NCBI RefSeq assembly: GCF_018320785.1
Contig: NC_054865.1
Location: 35,278,398-35,342,397 of the forward strand
Reading direction: 5' to 3'
Length of the DNA: 64,000 nucleotides
Source of the DNA: Cheilinus undulatus
Lineage: Eukaryota; Chordata; Actinopteri; Labriformes; Labridae
The notes below the pieces were generated by a model. It searched no databases. It was not told the DNA's origin and worked only from the letters and a program-made list of their open reading frames with translations. Both the position numbers and the translations under genes were made by a program. Below, in pieces: positions 12,901 through 24,704 of the stretch (the first letter of the stretch is position 1; each line of letters begins with the position of its first letter).

Positions 12901-15900
12901 TGGGTTTCACTTTCTGAAATGAGTGACAAAAAATATTGAACTTTTTCATGATATTCAGTTTTTTTGAGATGTACCTATACAGTATCACAAAACTCACCGT
13001 ATTGCAAAATGTTAAAAATCACAATAATATCGAATCGTGACACAAGTATCGTGATAGTATTGTATCGTGGGGTGACTAGTGATTTCCACCCCTAATAAAC
13101 AATGAATACTCAATATAAAGCATTTCCTATAAATTTCCATTGATAATGATCAAAAACAAATGTATGCATGATTTTTATTAACTTCTTATAATCTTATCTT
13201 TAAGATATTTTATGGGCATTAGCAATTGGGCAGAGATTAGGGGTGTAAATCACCAGTTTCATCCCGATATGATACAATACAAATCTGCCATGATACGATT
13301 TCGATGCGATTTGATATGGGGCCCAGGATCGATATCAGGCGATTTTGTGCAAAAAATTCACACTGTTACAGAAAAAAAACAGTTTCTGCAATTCAATTAT
13401 TGACAGGTCTCTGTATTTTATAAAAATATGCCTTTAACAAAAACAACAAAGACCTGATTACCCCTGATTACCTTTAAATTAGGAACACAACTATGCACAT
13501 TTGTGTTAAAACATATTGATTTAAAACAGCAAACATTTTCAGTACCAAACATTTTATTTCCTCACATCCCCAAATCACTCTAAAGCACCAATATGGACTT
13601 TCTACAACCCTTTATAATAATGATCAAAATGTTTGGCCTGTGTTCCCATTTTAGATTTTTTTTCTTAAACTTATTTACGCACATGTGGACTTCAACAGAT
13701 ATTTCTGCTCTATATCAGCCCTTCATACTTTGCACAGGGGCCTGCTAATGTGGCAGATAGTTCATTTTTATAGTTTATTCACCTTATGAGATTTAAATGA
13801 GGTAAAATATGGGGCATATGACGTTATATGATGATTCTTAATCATTTTTTCATTTATTGCAACCTTGATTTTAATAAATGGAAAGGTTAGACAGAATATT
13901 AGAGCAAAGTTTTATTATAAAAGACATTCCTGTGATGTGCAGCTTTATAACAAGAGTGAGGGGGTGGGGGCTATACAGAGAACAGCTGTCCTGCTTGAAC
14001 CACGTTAAGTTTGGACAGCTTATATTTTTATTATAAATCGAACGTGAGACAGCGATGTGAAATAAGTGTATCAAAGGAAATCTGCAGCAGTGACTTTTTC
14101 CTCTCTGGGTATCTGCAGTCTGCTGCAGACAGCACTCGCTTCCTCAGCCATAACAGGTGGAGTGTTTTTATCCGTGAACGATCTCATACGGCGGTTATAT
14201 ACAGATAAAGACGTAGATGTAGTCGACAAACTAAGGGGAGAGATCCGTCCTGCAGTAGCATCTGTCTGAAATATATCCACACAGCAGAGAGAGGAGAAGA
14301 TATCCTCTTTCTGTCAGCGGCGAAACTTTAAGCCACGGCTGCTACTTACTTACTTACTGGGGCGGAAACTGTTAATAGGCATATGGGGGGAATTTCAAAA
14401 TAAAAACATAGCTTGAAGCATCCATTTAGATCGATGTTTTGACTTTCCATCGATCTGACTGGATCATCAATCAACCAATCGATATATTGATGTACATCAA
14501 TGAATCGTTACACCCTTAGCAGAGATGTGAAGCTGTCTTGAGTGCAGCTTCAGCAAAATCATGCGCCTTGCTGCAGATTTGTGAAGAGATGTCGGTCATG
14601 TGTCTTGTTCCTGTAGAATGTTATGACACCATTTTTCCCAACTTTTCTTTGAATCACTGCTTTATAACTATTTGCATTTCCTCTTTGCATTCAATCTCAG
14701 TGCTGATCAACCACTGCTGTGTCGGCTCTGTCTGTCATTGAGAGCACTGTGATGTTATAAATTGGGTTTAAAATTAATAATATAGTTTAAATAATCTTTA
14801 AAAGGCTTTCCTAAAACCAATATGATTCACGGAAACTTAATATGACGAACAGAAGTCTGTCATGCAACAACCTGCACTGAACCTGCAGGATAACTTTCCC
14901 TTACACTCAGACTGTGAGGTTTTAGGCTTTTCTTCATCGATCTGAAGCACTCAGCCCTAATCATTATTTCTCCACTACTGGCATCCTTGTTAGAGACTGT
15001 GATTTAAAAACACGTTTAGAACATTTTGACATGATAGAAAGATTCATCACGTTAGCATCCATACTACAGTCAGAGTACTAGCATGCTAGCTGATAGGTAT
15101 GCTAATGTTTTCATTCATTCTAGACCTTACCTTCGTAGTTGTGGATGTAGCTTGAAACGTATAGTTCGAAACCCTTCTCCTTTTTTGTTGTTGCGGTGTG
15201 GGATAGTGTTTGAATCATGTGGCTCACGTTGTTCACTGTTGTTTTCGGGACATCTTGGAGAGACTGTGTAAAAAATGCCATACTTGCAAAGGGACAGGAT
15301 GACAACCGGAAGTAGTTGGGCTGGTTAACTCCGAATACAGAAGCACGTGTGCATATAGCCTATTGCTTTATTTCTTTTGGTACTTGCAAATGTAAAGATT
15401 AACAGATGAAGAATTGTTTAGACTAGAGCATGAGTTATCCAAAAAGTATCTGAGTATCTAACAGCCATAATTGCTAGAGTGGTTGATTGGTAGTGTCTGT
15501 TTTCATAATCTTAGCAGTTATATTCTCTGGCTGCATCTTTTCCAATTTGAGGATCCTTAAGATATTGTTTGGCAATGTCCACACTGCAGTCAGTATTTGC
15601 TAGTGATGTACATCTGCTGACTTCATCCAGTGAGTCTGATTCGTTTACAAAAAGAGGACACTCAGACTAGACACAGCCCTACTCCAAAACAACAGGAAGA
15701 GCCTACTTTGTTGTTGCACAAAACTTAGTGATGGGGATCGAGAACCAGTTCTAGCTAAGAACCAGTTCCATTTGGTTCAATCCATTGGCATCATTTATAT
15801 TTAGTCCTAATGATTCCCTTATTGATTCCGTTTTCCACCATATTTACAGCAGAATTTGAGACTTTTGCTCTTTAACTCGGCTTTTGTATGCTCCCTCCCC

Positions 15901-18900
15901 CTGCCGAAGATTTAAAAGCACTTATTAGGTTCATTTCTCCAGTAGTGCTGAATTTTGTATGATTGGTGTGATTTTTAAGGTCATCCAGACTACCAGCGGC
16001 TGTGATGAGGAGCCTGTTCCAGATTAAGCTTTTGTTTTTTTTTTTTTGTTTGTTTTTTTCTTTTTTAACCTGCATGACCAATCGATCGGTCTGTGTGTGA
16101 GTGTAGTTTTGGTCGACCAAGATTTTCTTTGGTTGGCTACAGCCCTAGTAATGCCTATGGCCTTATTCACCTCTTTATTGTTTCAAACTGAAAGAGTCAG
16201 CCATGGCTAATTAGAGTCTTCATACACAAGTCAAGCAGCAATAACTGCTCGGATATATAAAAGATATTTTGTGATGTATAAAAACGTATTTCCTTGGGAA
16301 GAATGTCAATTTAAAAATGTTTCTGGAGCGTAGTTTTAATTCTTTACTGAACGTAAATATTCAGAGCAGTTAATTTTGTTTTAGCTGACAAATGAACTAA
16401 CTACTAGTTGTATCTTCGATTTTTAGACTGTTTTCTAGATAAAGTTAATTATTATAGAATTCAGACTGGGGCTTGAAGGGTTTGTTGAAAACACGCCTGT
16501 CCAGTACAAAGTGATTGTGGCCATCCTCACTGCGGTTTTCTCTTCAGATGGACGACAGTTTCAGATGGTTTGCCTCATGGGCCTAAAGATGAAAAATGAA
16601 GGCTAGTTTATCTGGTGTAAGAACTGTTCCTTTGATTAAATAACTGGGCTTCAGTACATCGCAAAAAAAAAGCTTCTGTAAGCTGCTTTTAATGGGGAAA
16701 TACATTTGCACTGCAAGCGCTCTCTCACAGTTGAGGTCATGGTTCACCCACATGAAGATTTCTATTAGGGAAGCTGAGGCAGCAGAACAAGCTCACTGAA
16801 AAATGGACTGTCCCTCATCGGGGCAGCCATGGCAGGAAGCTGTAGAGGTGCTACTTAGAGCTGCAGGGCACTACATCATTAGACAAAACCAAAATCTTTG
16901 TCTAATTGTTGATATTATAACGACATTATAGACTCTTAGGAAGTAGGTACACGTAGAGTACTTCATTTATCTTTAAACCTTTGGGACCTGAACCATAACC
17001 ACTGCATATAAACAGGGTGTAAGATACCGTATATTTTCCCTCTACAGCTTAACAATGGATTGTTTGAAAGCACCCATTAGAAATGGCAAAGAATAGAAAC
17101 ATTTCTTGAATTACTACTTAATCTCCTGCATATGTAAATAATGAGAGTCACAGCTACAGTTTTAGCCGTTATTTTTTGGAAGTGTTTTTATTATTATTTT
17201 GCCATTGATTTACCCCCTTGGGACCTACTTAGAATTTTGTGATACGATTTTGCAAAGATTAGGAAGTGTAGTATTTTTTTTTATTTAATGGGCTGTCGGT
17301 GTATACTCTGTTTACCATATATGATTTCAATCCTTAATTTTACAAATTTGAGTTTGTCTGCACTCTTTCTGCTGAAAGGGATCTCGATCTTAAATGAATG
17401 CCATGAAAGTGACATTTCTGTTCTGTGTGTTTGTGTCTCTTGCAGGTTCATGAATCATATGAAGCATCACCTGGAACTGGAGAAACAAAACAGCGAGAGC
17501 TGGGAAAGCCACACAACCTGCCAGCACTGCTACCGAAAGTACGGGACTCCATTCCAGCTGCAGTGCCACATTGAGGCCGCCCACAGCCCCATCGAATCCT
17601 CTAGTATGATATCGCTGACTTTTCAGCCTAACCTCAAATAACACTGCTGTAACATGATCAGCTTTCACTCATTTTATTTTCTCTCCATTTTTTTAGCCAA
17701 TTGCAAGATATGTGAGCTGGCGTTTGAGTCAGAGCAGGTTCTCCTGGAACACATGAAGGACAACCACAAGCCCGGGGAAATGCCTTACATGTGCCAGGTT
17801 TGTCATGTCATACTTGGTCACTGATTGGTTTGATGTTTTTAGGTAAATGTTCACCCATACTGAAATTGTCTTTGACTGTTTTTACAGGTCTGCAACTACA
17901 GGTCGTCTTTCTTCTCGGATGTGGAGACCCATTTCCGAAGTTTCCATGAAAATACAAAAGACCTGCTGTGTCCGTTCTGTCTCAAAGTTCTGAAAAGCAG
18001 TCATGTGTACATGCAGCACTACATGAAACATCAGGTATGTTGCACCTGCATGTCATATCAGCTTTCGTAATACATGTCTAAAGATATTGCCTAGCAATTT
18101 ACAGATATTAAAGCTCCTTTGAGGAGTTTTCAGACATTTATGAAACTGACTACGAACATGCCTATAAGCCTCTACTTTTGCATGAATCCTAATGGAATAA
18201 ACAGCAACTGGGCTCTTGTTACATCCCTTTTTAATGATGGTGTTCTTTGTTTGCACTTTCATATTTCAGAAAAAAGGCATCTATCGCTGCGGAAAATGTC
18301 GACTTAATTTCCTCACCCTCAAGGAAAAACTGGAGCACAAGACTTTAGGCCACAAGACTTTCCGGAAACCTAAAGCTTTGGAGGGCCTTCCTCCAGGAAC
18401 AAAGGTCTGAATTTGTCATAACATCAGTACAGTTATTATTTTAGCTTTCTTTAAATTAATTTATTATGTTTTATGAATTTGATTCAGCTTTTATTCTCTC
18501 TTTTCTTTTTTTCAGGTTACCATTCGAGCCTCCCTTACAGGAAAGACAACCTCAATGCCGACCTCCCCTGATCGAGCTGGCCTCATTGGCAGTCCAAAAA
18601 ATCAGAAACTGAAAATCAAAATGCCCTTTAACTTCTCCAACACAAAGTCAAACGTCACTGCAGCAGCAAAAACCAAGACGACTCAGAGCAAGAAGCAAAA
18701 TAACCGCACAATCAAGAACAACGTGGTGCTCAAGAATTTCAGGTTATAAACAAAGCCTTTCAGCTCTGCAATTTTCAGACATATAATAGCTTGCAACAAG
18801 CCTTCATGATGGTCGGGGCAAATCTGGCCTCAAATCAGGCCTAAAAATCCTGTAGTGTGTGGCCAGCCCTTCTTTGCCAGAGGCTACAATGTCAAAGATT

Positions 18901-21727
18901 AAAGAGACATCAACATCATAATGCGCCCAATTTTATGACTGTAATGTTTGTCTGGTGTTGGTCCCTCAATTTTTAAGAATTTTTATAGGTAGCCATCATT
19001 AGAACAACAGTGGAATGCTCAATTTCTGCTGCGTTCTTTGATAAGCAAACAGAATTTCTAGATAACAGTAAGTATTTGTGCAGACTTAAAAAAGACAGCT
19101 ATTTGTGCCAATGAAAATAATTTGGCCTTGACATGTGTTAAATGAATGCAGTTGTGCCCCGCGGAAATAATCCAGTTCCTTGCATGTTTAGCTCGGGGTC
19201 CCTTGAATCCATTCAGATTACTAATTTAGACCCCCACCTCCTGGGTATTCATGACAGCAGTGGAATAAATTTATAGACTTTATTAAAGGCTACCTATGTA
19301 CAAAGTAGCTAATTGTGTTTTCAATTAATTTCCCAGACACTGATCATGAGTCTGGCTAAAAATAATTCAGTGTGTAGGTGCTGGTACAGTGGGATTTCTC
19401 TCCTTTAAAAACTAATGAGTGTGATATTTGGATAATTAGTCTTAGTAATCAAAACCAATATGCAGCATTAATCACATGATATGAGCATTTAAGTTAATGG
19501 CTTCAAAGAAAAAGTGGTCTAAATAACATTTTTAAAGCAGTATAATTAAAGACGGTGGGTCGTCTCTAAAAGAAGAAATGCAAAGTGAATTTTAGAGTAT
19601 CTGTTTTTTGCATGCTTGTTTGTCAGCATTCTTACTGGATGATTGAATGCTGTTTTGTGCTTCTTTACTCTAAATTTCAGCATGAGAGGAAAATGTTACA
19701 CGTGCATTGAGTGCAACTCTAAAGTGGAGGACTTTTTGACTCATTACCCCATGGTTTCAAATTGCGGTGCATGCAAATACAAAACAAGTTGCAAAGTTTC
19801 CATTGGGAATCATATGATCAGGTGAGCAAAAAAATTTATATATTTGGTATTTAAGCAACTTAATTTTATGCCTGGTGTTTCTCTGACTAATCTTGTGACT
19901 CTGTCTTTGGCGTTTGTTAGATTTCATAGCACCATTGCCAAAAACCGATTTAACAAAATGGATAACAAGAAACATACGTCTGTGCTAAAGTAAGTATGCC
20001 TAATGATTTATATATTGTACATTAAATCCAGTGTTTTGTCTTTAAGGTTTAACAACAGACCTAACAACAAAGGTTTAATTCCCCCCCTCAGATCAAGCTT
20101 GGTCTGCCAGAACTGTGACTTCCTTGTTGATGGATCAGCAGGTGACGTGATGACGAGACATTTAACTGACAAACCGAGTCACAGTTGCAAAGTTATTCAG
20201 GAGAAAGGTATTTTTTTTGTGTGTTCACTACAGTCTATCCATGGCTTGCATACATAATGACAGTTATGTTGAGAAAGTTGTGTTTTGTTTTTAACCCAGC
20301 AGATATGAAAGCCAAAGGACAAGTGTGAGTAAAAACTGCTACCACATAACACCTCATCAAACCACTATCTTGAATTTGAAAAAAACAAAAAAATAATTCA
20401 ACTTAAATGGACAGAAACATTTACCCTTCTTGAAGTCAGTAATATATTAAATTGCATGATTTTTCTATCACAGGACACTACTTTTTAAAATCACATTCTG
20501 TATACTCCTTTTTTTAGTTTTATAACTTTCTTTTTTTTTACTAGCATGAACATTTACTTTGCTAGTCCCCTGTTCTTATCTACAGTATTTATAGAAAGTA
20601 TTCACTCCCATGGATGTTTCACCCTTTTATTGATTTTATACATCAGTCATGGTCAATATAATTTGGTGTGTTTGACCAAAAGTAAACAAACAAAAAAATC
20701 TTTAATATCAAAGTAAAAACATACTCCTACAAAGTAATGTCAAGCAGATAGAAAATTGGAACATAAAATAAGTGACTGCATAAATATTCACCCCCTTCAA
20801 GTCAGTATTTAGTAGATGCATCTTTGGCTGCAACCCCAGGACTGAGTCTTTGTGGATAGGTCTCAATCAGACGTGCACATCTGGACACTGTAATTTGACT
20901 CCATTCTTGTCAAAACTGCTCACGCTCTGTCAGGTTGCACAGTAATTGGGCGTAAAAAGCTCCTTTCAAGTCTATCCACAAATTCTCTATTAGAGGTCTA
21001 AGCTTTGACTCGGCCACTCCAGAACATTCATCTTGTTGTCTTTAAACCAGTTCTGTGTGTTTTTTGCTGTATGCTTGTTGGAAAATAAATTTTCTCCAAA
21101 GCTGTAGTTTGCTTGTAGGTTGAATAATATTGTCCTTCAGGATTTCCTGTATTTTGTTGCATTTATTTTACCCTTGACCTTTCCAAGCCATCCAGGGCCA
21201 GCTGCCAAGAGGGGTGAATACTTTTTATAGACATTGTAGGTTACTAAGACAAAGTTTAGTTTAGATTGTTAAATGCTCTGTAAAATACTGTTTCTCAAAT
21301 GTTCTTAGTTTGTCTCTTTAATTGATAAGAGTGTATTACTAATGGATGTTTTAAAGGATGCCTGTATAACCATGTCCTTTTCTGTTTGTTCAGGCAATAT
21401 GTCTTGGGGCAGCCAGTAAAAGTCTTGTACCTCGTGTCTCCACCATCGGCTGAAAAACCAAAGGAAATGGATCTGAAGCTAGTTGAAAGCGTTACTCCTG
21501 CAAAGTCTGATGAACCAGCAGGCGATCAGGAAGAAAAAGCTGCAGAAATAATTGAGCCTGAGGAGAATTCTCAGCAGTCAGTGCAGCCTGATGCACCACC
21601 CTCCGGTCCATCAGAGGAGGAACTGGCCATCCCTGAGGAGTCAGCTGGTAACTCAGAAGGTCTCGAGGTTGGAGATCAGCAGTCTGTCCATGAACATGAG
21701 AAAGGGGAACAAAAAGAAGCAGAATGA
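6951..21727 (+). CDS. znf280d: zinc finger protein 280D (ZNF280 / suppressor-of-hairy-wing-like family)
   Basis: Seventeen coding exons join without a phase break into 823 codons plus stop: 6951-7074, 8398-8603, 8692-8791, 8918-9145, 9242-9316, 9430-9536, 9621-9802, 17446-17603, 17697-17797, 17888-18034, 18270-18404, 18516-18742, 19681-19821, 19921-19989, 20092-20207, 20303-20324, 21394-21727. The N-terminus [19 protein letters not shown], an acidic Asp run and DEPIFVG are the family's opening. A long Pro/Gln-rich linker follows. Cys/His fingers start near residues 262 (CPKC), 329, 366, 396, 426 and 458, with another near 480 (CGKC) and atypical ones in 600-705; [15 protein letters not shown] after the main array is also diagnostic. 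The tail is acidic and finger-free. The product is a nuclear, probably DNA-binding protein of limited known function. It is shorter than human ZNF280D (about 980 aa). ZNF280C is the close alternative; adjacency to mns1, tex9 and rfx7 favours ZNF280D. Confidence 0.93.
7075..8397 (+). other. znf280d first coding intron, nothing recognised
   Basis: Donor GTATGT at 7075 and acceptor TTACAG ending at 8397. The interior is AT-rich single-copy-looking DNA without a repeat or RNA gene that I can identify. Confidence 0.5.
10780..12978 (+). mobile_element. Tc1-like transposon with broken DD34E transposase, middle layer
   Basis: Inverted ends share GGTACATCTCAAAAA (left from about 10782, right complementary ending near 12976) and extend about 200 bases, flanked by TA. 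The + strand carries a Tc1 transposase. Helix-turn-helix sequence ([19 protein letters not shown]) lies at 11790-11860. The first catalytic Asp is in LFSDESKFC (near 12160), the second in [10 protein letters not shown], and the Glu in [11 protein letters not shown], with 34 residues between the last two. The frame ends with GGPTKY at 12706. It is interrupted by an inserted element at 11153-11764 and by frameshifts around 12095-12260, so it cannot make transposase. Confidence 0.88.
11145..11767. mobile_element. small non-autonomous DNA element inside the Tc1 transposase gene, inner layer
   Basis: The Tc1 coding sequence breaks at GACAGCTATT and resumes at GCTATTGACACCC. The insert ends are near-perfect inverted copies: AGCTGGGTTTCCATTACA at 11153-11170 against its complement at 11747-11764, one mismatch in 18. 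The duplication can be read two ways: 3 bp (ATT) outside those ends, or 8 bp (CAGCTATT at 11145-11152 and 11760-11767) overlapping the right end. The first keeps the inverted ends symmetrical, the second would suit a hAT. Interior open frames match nothing known. Confidence 0.75.
13230..14526. mobile_element. hAT-like non-autonomous element
   Basis: The 8-bp duplication GCAGAGAT lies at 13230-13237 and 14519-14526. It flanks inverted ends TAGGGGTGTAA (13238) and GTTACACCCTTA (ending 14518). Subterminal GATACGAT / ATCGAT-type motifs occur at both ends (13260-13345 and 14430-14515). The 1.28-kb body has no transposase. Confidence 0.85.
18743..19680 (+). other. znf280d intron, nothing recognised
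   Basis: The intron runs from GTTATA to TTTCAG. It is AT-rich and I see no repeat with definable ends. Other znf280d introns shorter than 1 kb are likewise empty, except the last (20325-21393). Confidence 0.45.
20298..20302 (+). other. NAGNAG tandem acceptor of a 22-nt znf280d exon
   Basis: The acceptor of the shortest coding exon reads CCCAGCAG|ATATG. Splicing after the first AG (20299) adds three bases (one Ala); splicing after the second gives the 22-nt exon 20303-20324. Both keep the frame, so two isoforms differing by one residue are possible. Confidence 0.6.
20580..21240 (-). mobile_element. Tc1/mariner-superfamily remnant in the last znf280d intron
   Basis: The outer ends are inverted: ACAGTATTTATAGAAAGTAT near 20583 and ACTTTTTATAGACATTGTA ending near 21238. 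The interior on the - strand is a decayed transposase 5' region of a repeat abundant in fish (phrases such as CACATCTGGACACTG and CGCTCTGTCAGGTTGCAC). Related copies lie at 27590-28762 and 55890-57430 in the opposite orientation. Confidence 0.75.
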
Positions 21728-23860
21728 ACATGTATGACAAGAAACAACACGAGATGACTTCAATTATGAATTAAAGAACAACTGCTTCTTAAGCAAGCCC
21801 CATTCTTTCTTATGTATCAAACATTCTCTTCCCGTTACTGATACTTTGACTGTTTCTTTTCCCCTAAATAATCATGTGAATGTCATGCCAAGTTTGACAA
21901 AAATATCCATGGCTTATAAAGATGTAAAGATTCTTGTTTTTTATGAATACAAAATCCATCTTTGCTATATGTTATCACCCTCTGAGCTATATAGTTGAAG
22001 ATTTCTATTATACTAGAAAAACATTACTGACAGATTCCAGACATCTGTGTGTTAGCATTTTTGATTCGACCTAAATGATTGTAGCTTATTTTGTATTTTA
22101 AAAAGCACATTACTTAGCCCCACTTTGATCCCCATCAGCAGCTAGGGTGTTTTTTTTTTCTCTAGTTAATGGTGTAGGTGCAACACTCCTCTCTGTGTCA
22201 TACAATCTGCATGCTCACCCTGTCCTGTGATTTAATGATGCAGTTTAAATTTTCCATGCAGTCTTACCAAAAGTGCAGGCACTGATGCAGTGTGATTTTA
22301 CGTTTCATTGACATTCAAAGCAGTTTGAGTGCCAGTTTTAAACAAAGGTGTGGAAGCCCCAAGTGGATCCATTTTTTTAAAGATTTACCCAATTTTCTGT
22401 GATATAAGGAAATTTTTGGTTGTTTTCTAGAGGTCTTGATTTATTGATCTTGTGTCTTCTGAGTAGCAACAGCGAAAAAGAAGGGTAAGGCTTACTCAAA
22501 AGTAAGCATTTTACCTTCACTGTGAATGGCATAAAGGGGCAACAAAGTGATTCCCCCCTCTGAGCCAGCTTTGGAGGTAGCAACTGAGGCATTACAAAGA
22601 TGACATGCGATCGGTGTAGCCAGCTTGGGAGTAAAGCGCCTTGTGTGTAGAGTTCCGCAGTGCAAGGTGATTTAAAAGGTGTAGACGCCATTAGCACTGC
22701 TTTGTGGAACGCCTTAACATGTAATGACAGTGGAGCTTTATGACTGTTGTGAAAACAATGTATGAAAATGCCTGTAAAAACAGTGCTAACTGAACTTTAG
22801 TGTGGGCTGGCCAATCACAGTGATGGGCCAGTTCTCTTATCACCAGGAAAGTCTCCCCTTATGAGAAAACAAGCCTAGATATCTCATGATAATTAGATAA
22901 ATAAATGTGCTAGGATGGGAAAAAAGAGAAGGCAAAATCTTAAGATAACAGCTGGGTAAAAATACTATGAGAAAATGGAGTATAGGAGATGTATGATTAT
23001 GTGTCTGTTTAAGTCTTCCATACAGAGCATTTTTTCTTTTCTTTTTTTTCTTTTTTTAGGGTTTAGCTTTGTTGAATTTTTATGTCAAAAGCAGCTGTGT
23101 TCAAAGAACTATCATAAAGTGACTGTAGGGAATGTAAATCCCTTTCTTAGAGGACAGCTGGCTGCTTGATTACACATACATTTGGGATGGTAAAGTCAAA
23201 GACATGCCTAATTATTGGAGAGTATGCACTTTTTAAAGAAAAAACAAACCTGACAGTTTTAAGTTTGGTGTTAGGTAAAGGAAAAATTTACCAGCTGGTT
23301 TGAACATCCCCAATATCAAAAATGCTTTATACTACAAATACAGTAGGATATGTGTGAACACTATTAGTGTCAGGTTGTTTTCCTAAGAAAAAGATATTTG
23401 TATGGATAAAAAATGTCCATTATTTGAGGAGTAGGTAAAACGGAATGTGTAACCACTGAACCGAAGTAGATATAACTGTACAAATGTCAAGTTACTTTTT
23501 CCTTTGCATAAAGAGTGCCAAAAGGCATTTTTTTCTGTAGCTCTGGTAACTAAATATAACAATAACTAGTTTACTTTTTGTGACCTAATATCCTTAAAGT
23601 TCCTCTTTTTTATTAGTATGTTTTTCAAAAAAGGGATTTCACTTGTACATACAGCATTGGTAGAGCAAGACTGTAAATTCATAAATGTCTACCATGGCAC
23701 TGTTAATGTAACCACTCCTAGTCCCTTTTGTTACATTCCGCAAAAAGTATTGTGTTCCCCTCAGGACACATTCTCCTCAGCGATCCACTACACTACACAA
23801 CTTGGTTTGTATGAGTGTTTTCCTGATTATGTAAATAAATCTTTACTATGTAAGGTTTGA
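21728..23860 (+). other. znf280d 3' UTR
   Basis: No repeat or gene is seen between the stop and an AATAAA at 23834-23839 in the context ATGTAAATAAATC, the best poly(A) signal in the interval. A 2.1-kb 3' UTR is inferred. Earlier weak signals could give shorter transcripts. Confidence 0.5.
23834..23839 (+). terminator. candidate znf280d poly(A) signal
   Basis: AATAAA is followed within about 25 bases by a T/G-rich stretch (CTATGTAAGGTTTGAG...CTTGAGTCTT), the usual downstream element. Confidence 0.5.
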
Positions 23861-24024
23861 GACCTTGAGTCTTATTTGCTCCTGATGTTTCTCTTTGTAA
23901 AGAAGGTCATGTGGGTGGATAAAGAACCGAAGACGGGCTTTAAATTTGGCTGTTATGTTTAATTCAACTTTAAACAAACCCTATTCATAACAGTCTGTTG
24001 TACTCTAGGTGAGTACCATTGGCT

Positions 24025-24704
24025 CTGTGCATCCGGAAAGTATTCAGACCCCCTGCACTTTTTTTGTCACGTTGCTGCCTGATACTACTGTTGAAAAAAC
24101 TTAACTTTTATTCTCATTAATCTAATCTCAGTGCCTCACAATGACGAAGTGAAAACAGATTTTTTTTTTTTTTTGCAAATGTATAAAAATAAACTGAAAT
24201 ACCATTGACATAAGTATTCAAACCCTTTTCAAAACACTTGAAATTTAGCTCCGTTTCCTCCCATTTCTTTTGATCTTTGCTGAGGTGTTTCTACACCTTG
24301 ATTAGAGTCCATCTGTGGTAAAATAAACTGATTGGATGTGGTTTGGCACACACCTCTCTTTGGAAGGGTTGGATTCATGGTCACCTGTGAGGCCTTCTAT
24401 AGAGAGGCATGTGCCTTGCCAAATCATGTCTAATTTAATTTACCACAGGTGGACTCCAATCTAGGTGTAGAATCACCTCAGCAAAAACAGAGAATTTGCA
24501 AAGAGTCTGAAAACTTTTGTCGATGTGATATTCTTTTTTGTTATTAATTTGCAAAGACATAAATACATTATGTTTTTTTTTTCATGATGAGGCACTGAGG
24601 GTAGATTAATTAGAATTAAAGTTATTTTTTTAATTGTAGCATCAGGCTGCAACATAACTAAATTGACAAAAGTGAAGGGGGTATGACCTTCAGAATGCAC
24701 TGTA
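24025..24704. mobile_element. internally deleted Tc1-like element
   Basis: The left part reads GCATCCGGAAAGTATTCAGA, the start of a very common salmonid/teleost Tc1 family. The right part ends CTTCAGAATGCACTGTA. The interior retains the untranslated leader typical of that family (GGTTTGGCACACACCTC, CTATAGAGAGGCATGTGCC) but no transposase frame. Confidence 0.75.

Larger units (their letters stand above)
10338..13102. mobile_element. hAT-like non-autonomous element, outer layer of a triple nest
   Basis: The 8-bp duplication ATAAACAA lies at 10338-10345 and 13095-13102. Directly inside are inverted ends TAGGGGTGGGA (10346) and TTCCACCCCTA (ending 13094). An 8-bp duplication with such ends is the signature of hAT-type insertion. 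The element's own sequence is only about 430 bases on the left and 115 on the right, ending in repeated ATCGTG-rich DNA. The rest is a Tc1 element inserted into it. No hAT transposase is present. Confidence 0.85.
9803..17445 (+). other. znf280d large intron, transposon-rich
   Basis: This 7.6-kb intron splits a zinc finger: its two Cys lie in the upstream exon (FKCQSC) and its His residues downstream (FMNHMKHH). It carries two hAT-like insertions (10338-13102, 13230-14526). From 14527 onward I see no confident element. A fragment at 15729-15760 (GATGGGGATCGAGAACC) and another ending at 16147 (GGCTACAGCCCTA) look like ends of further hAT-like elements. Short open frames across 14500-17300 match nothing I know. 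Confidence 0.6.
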
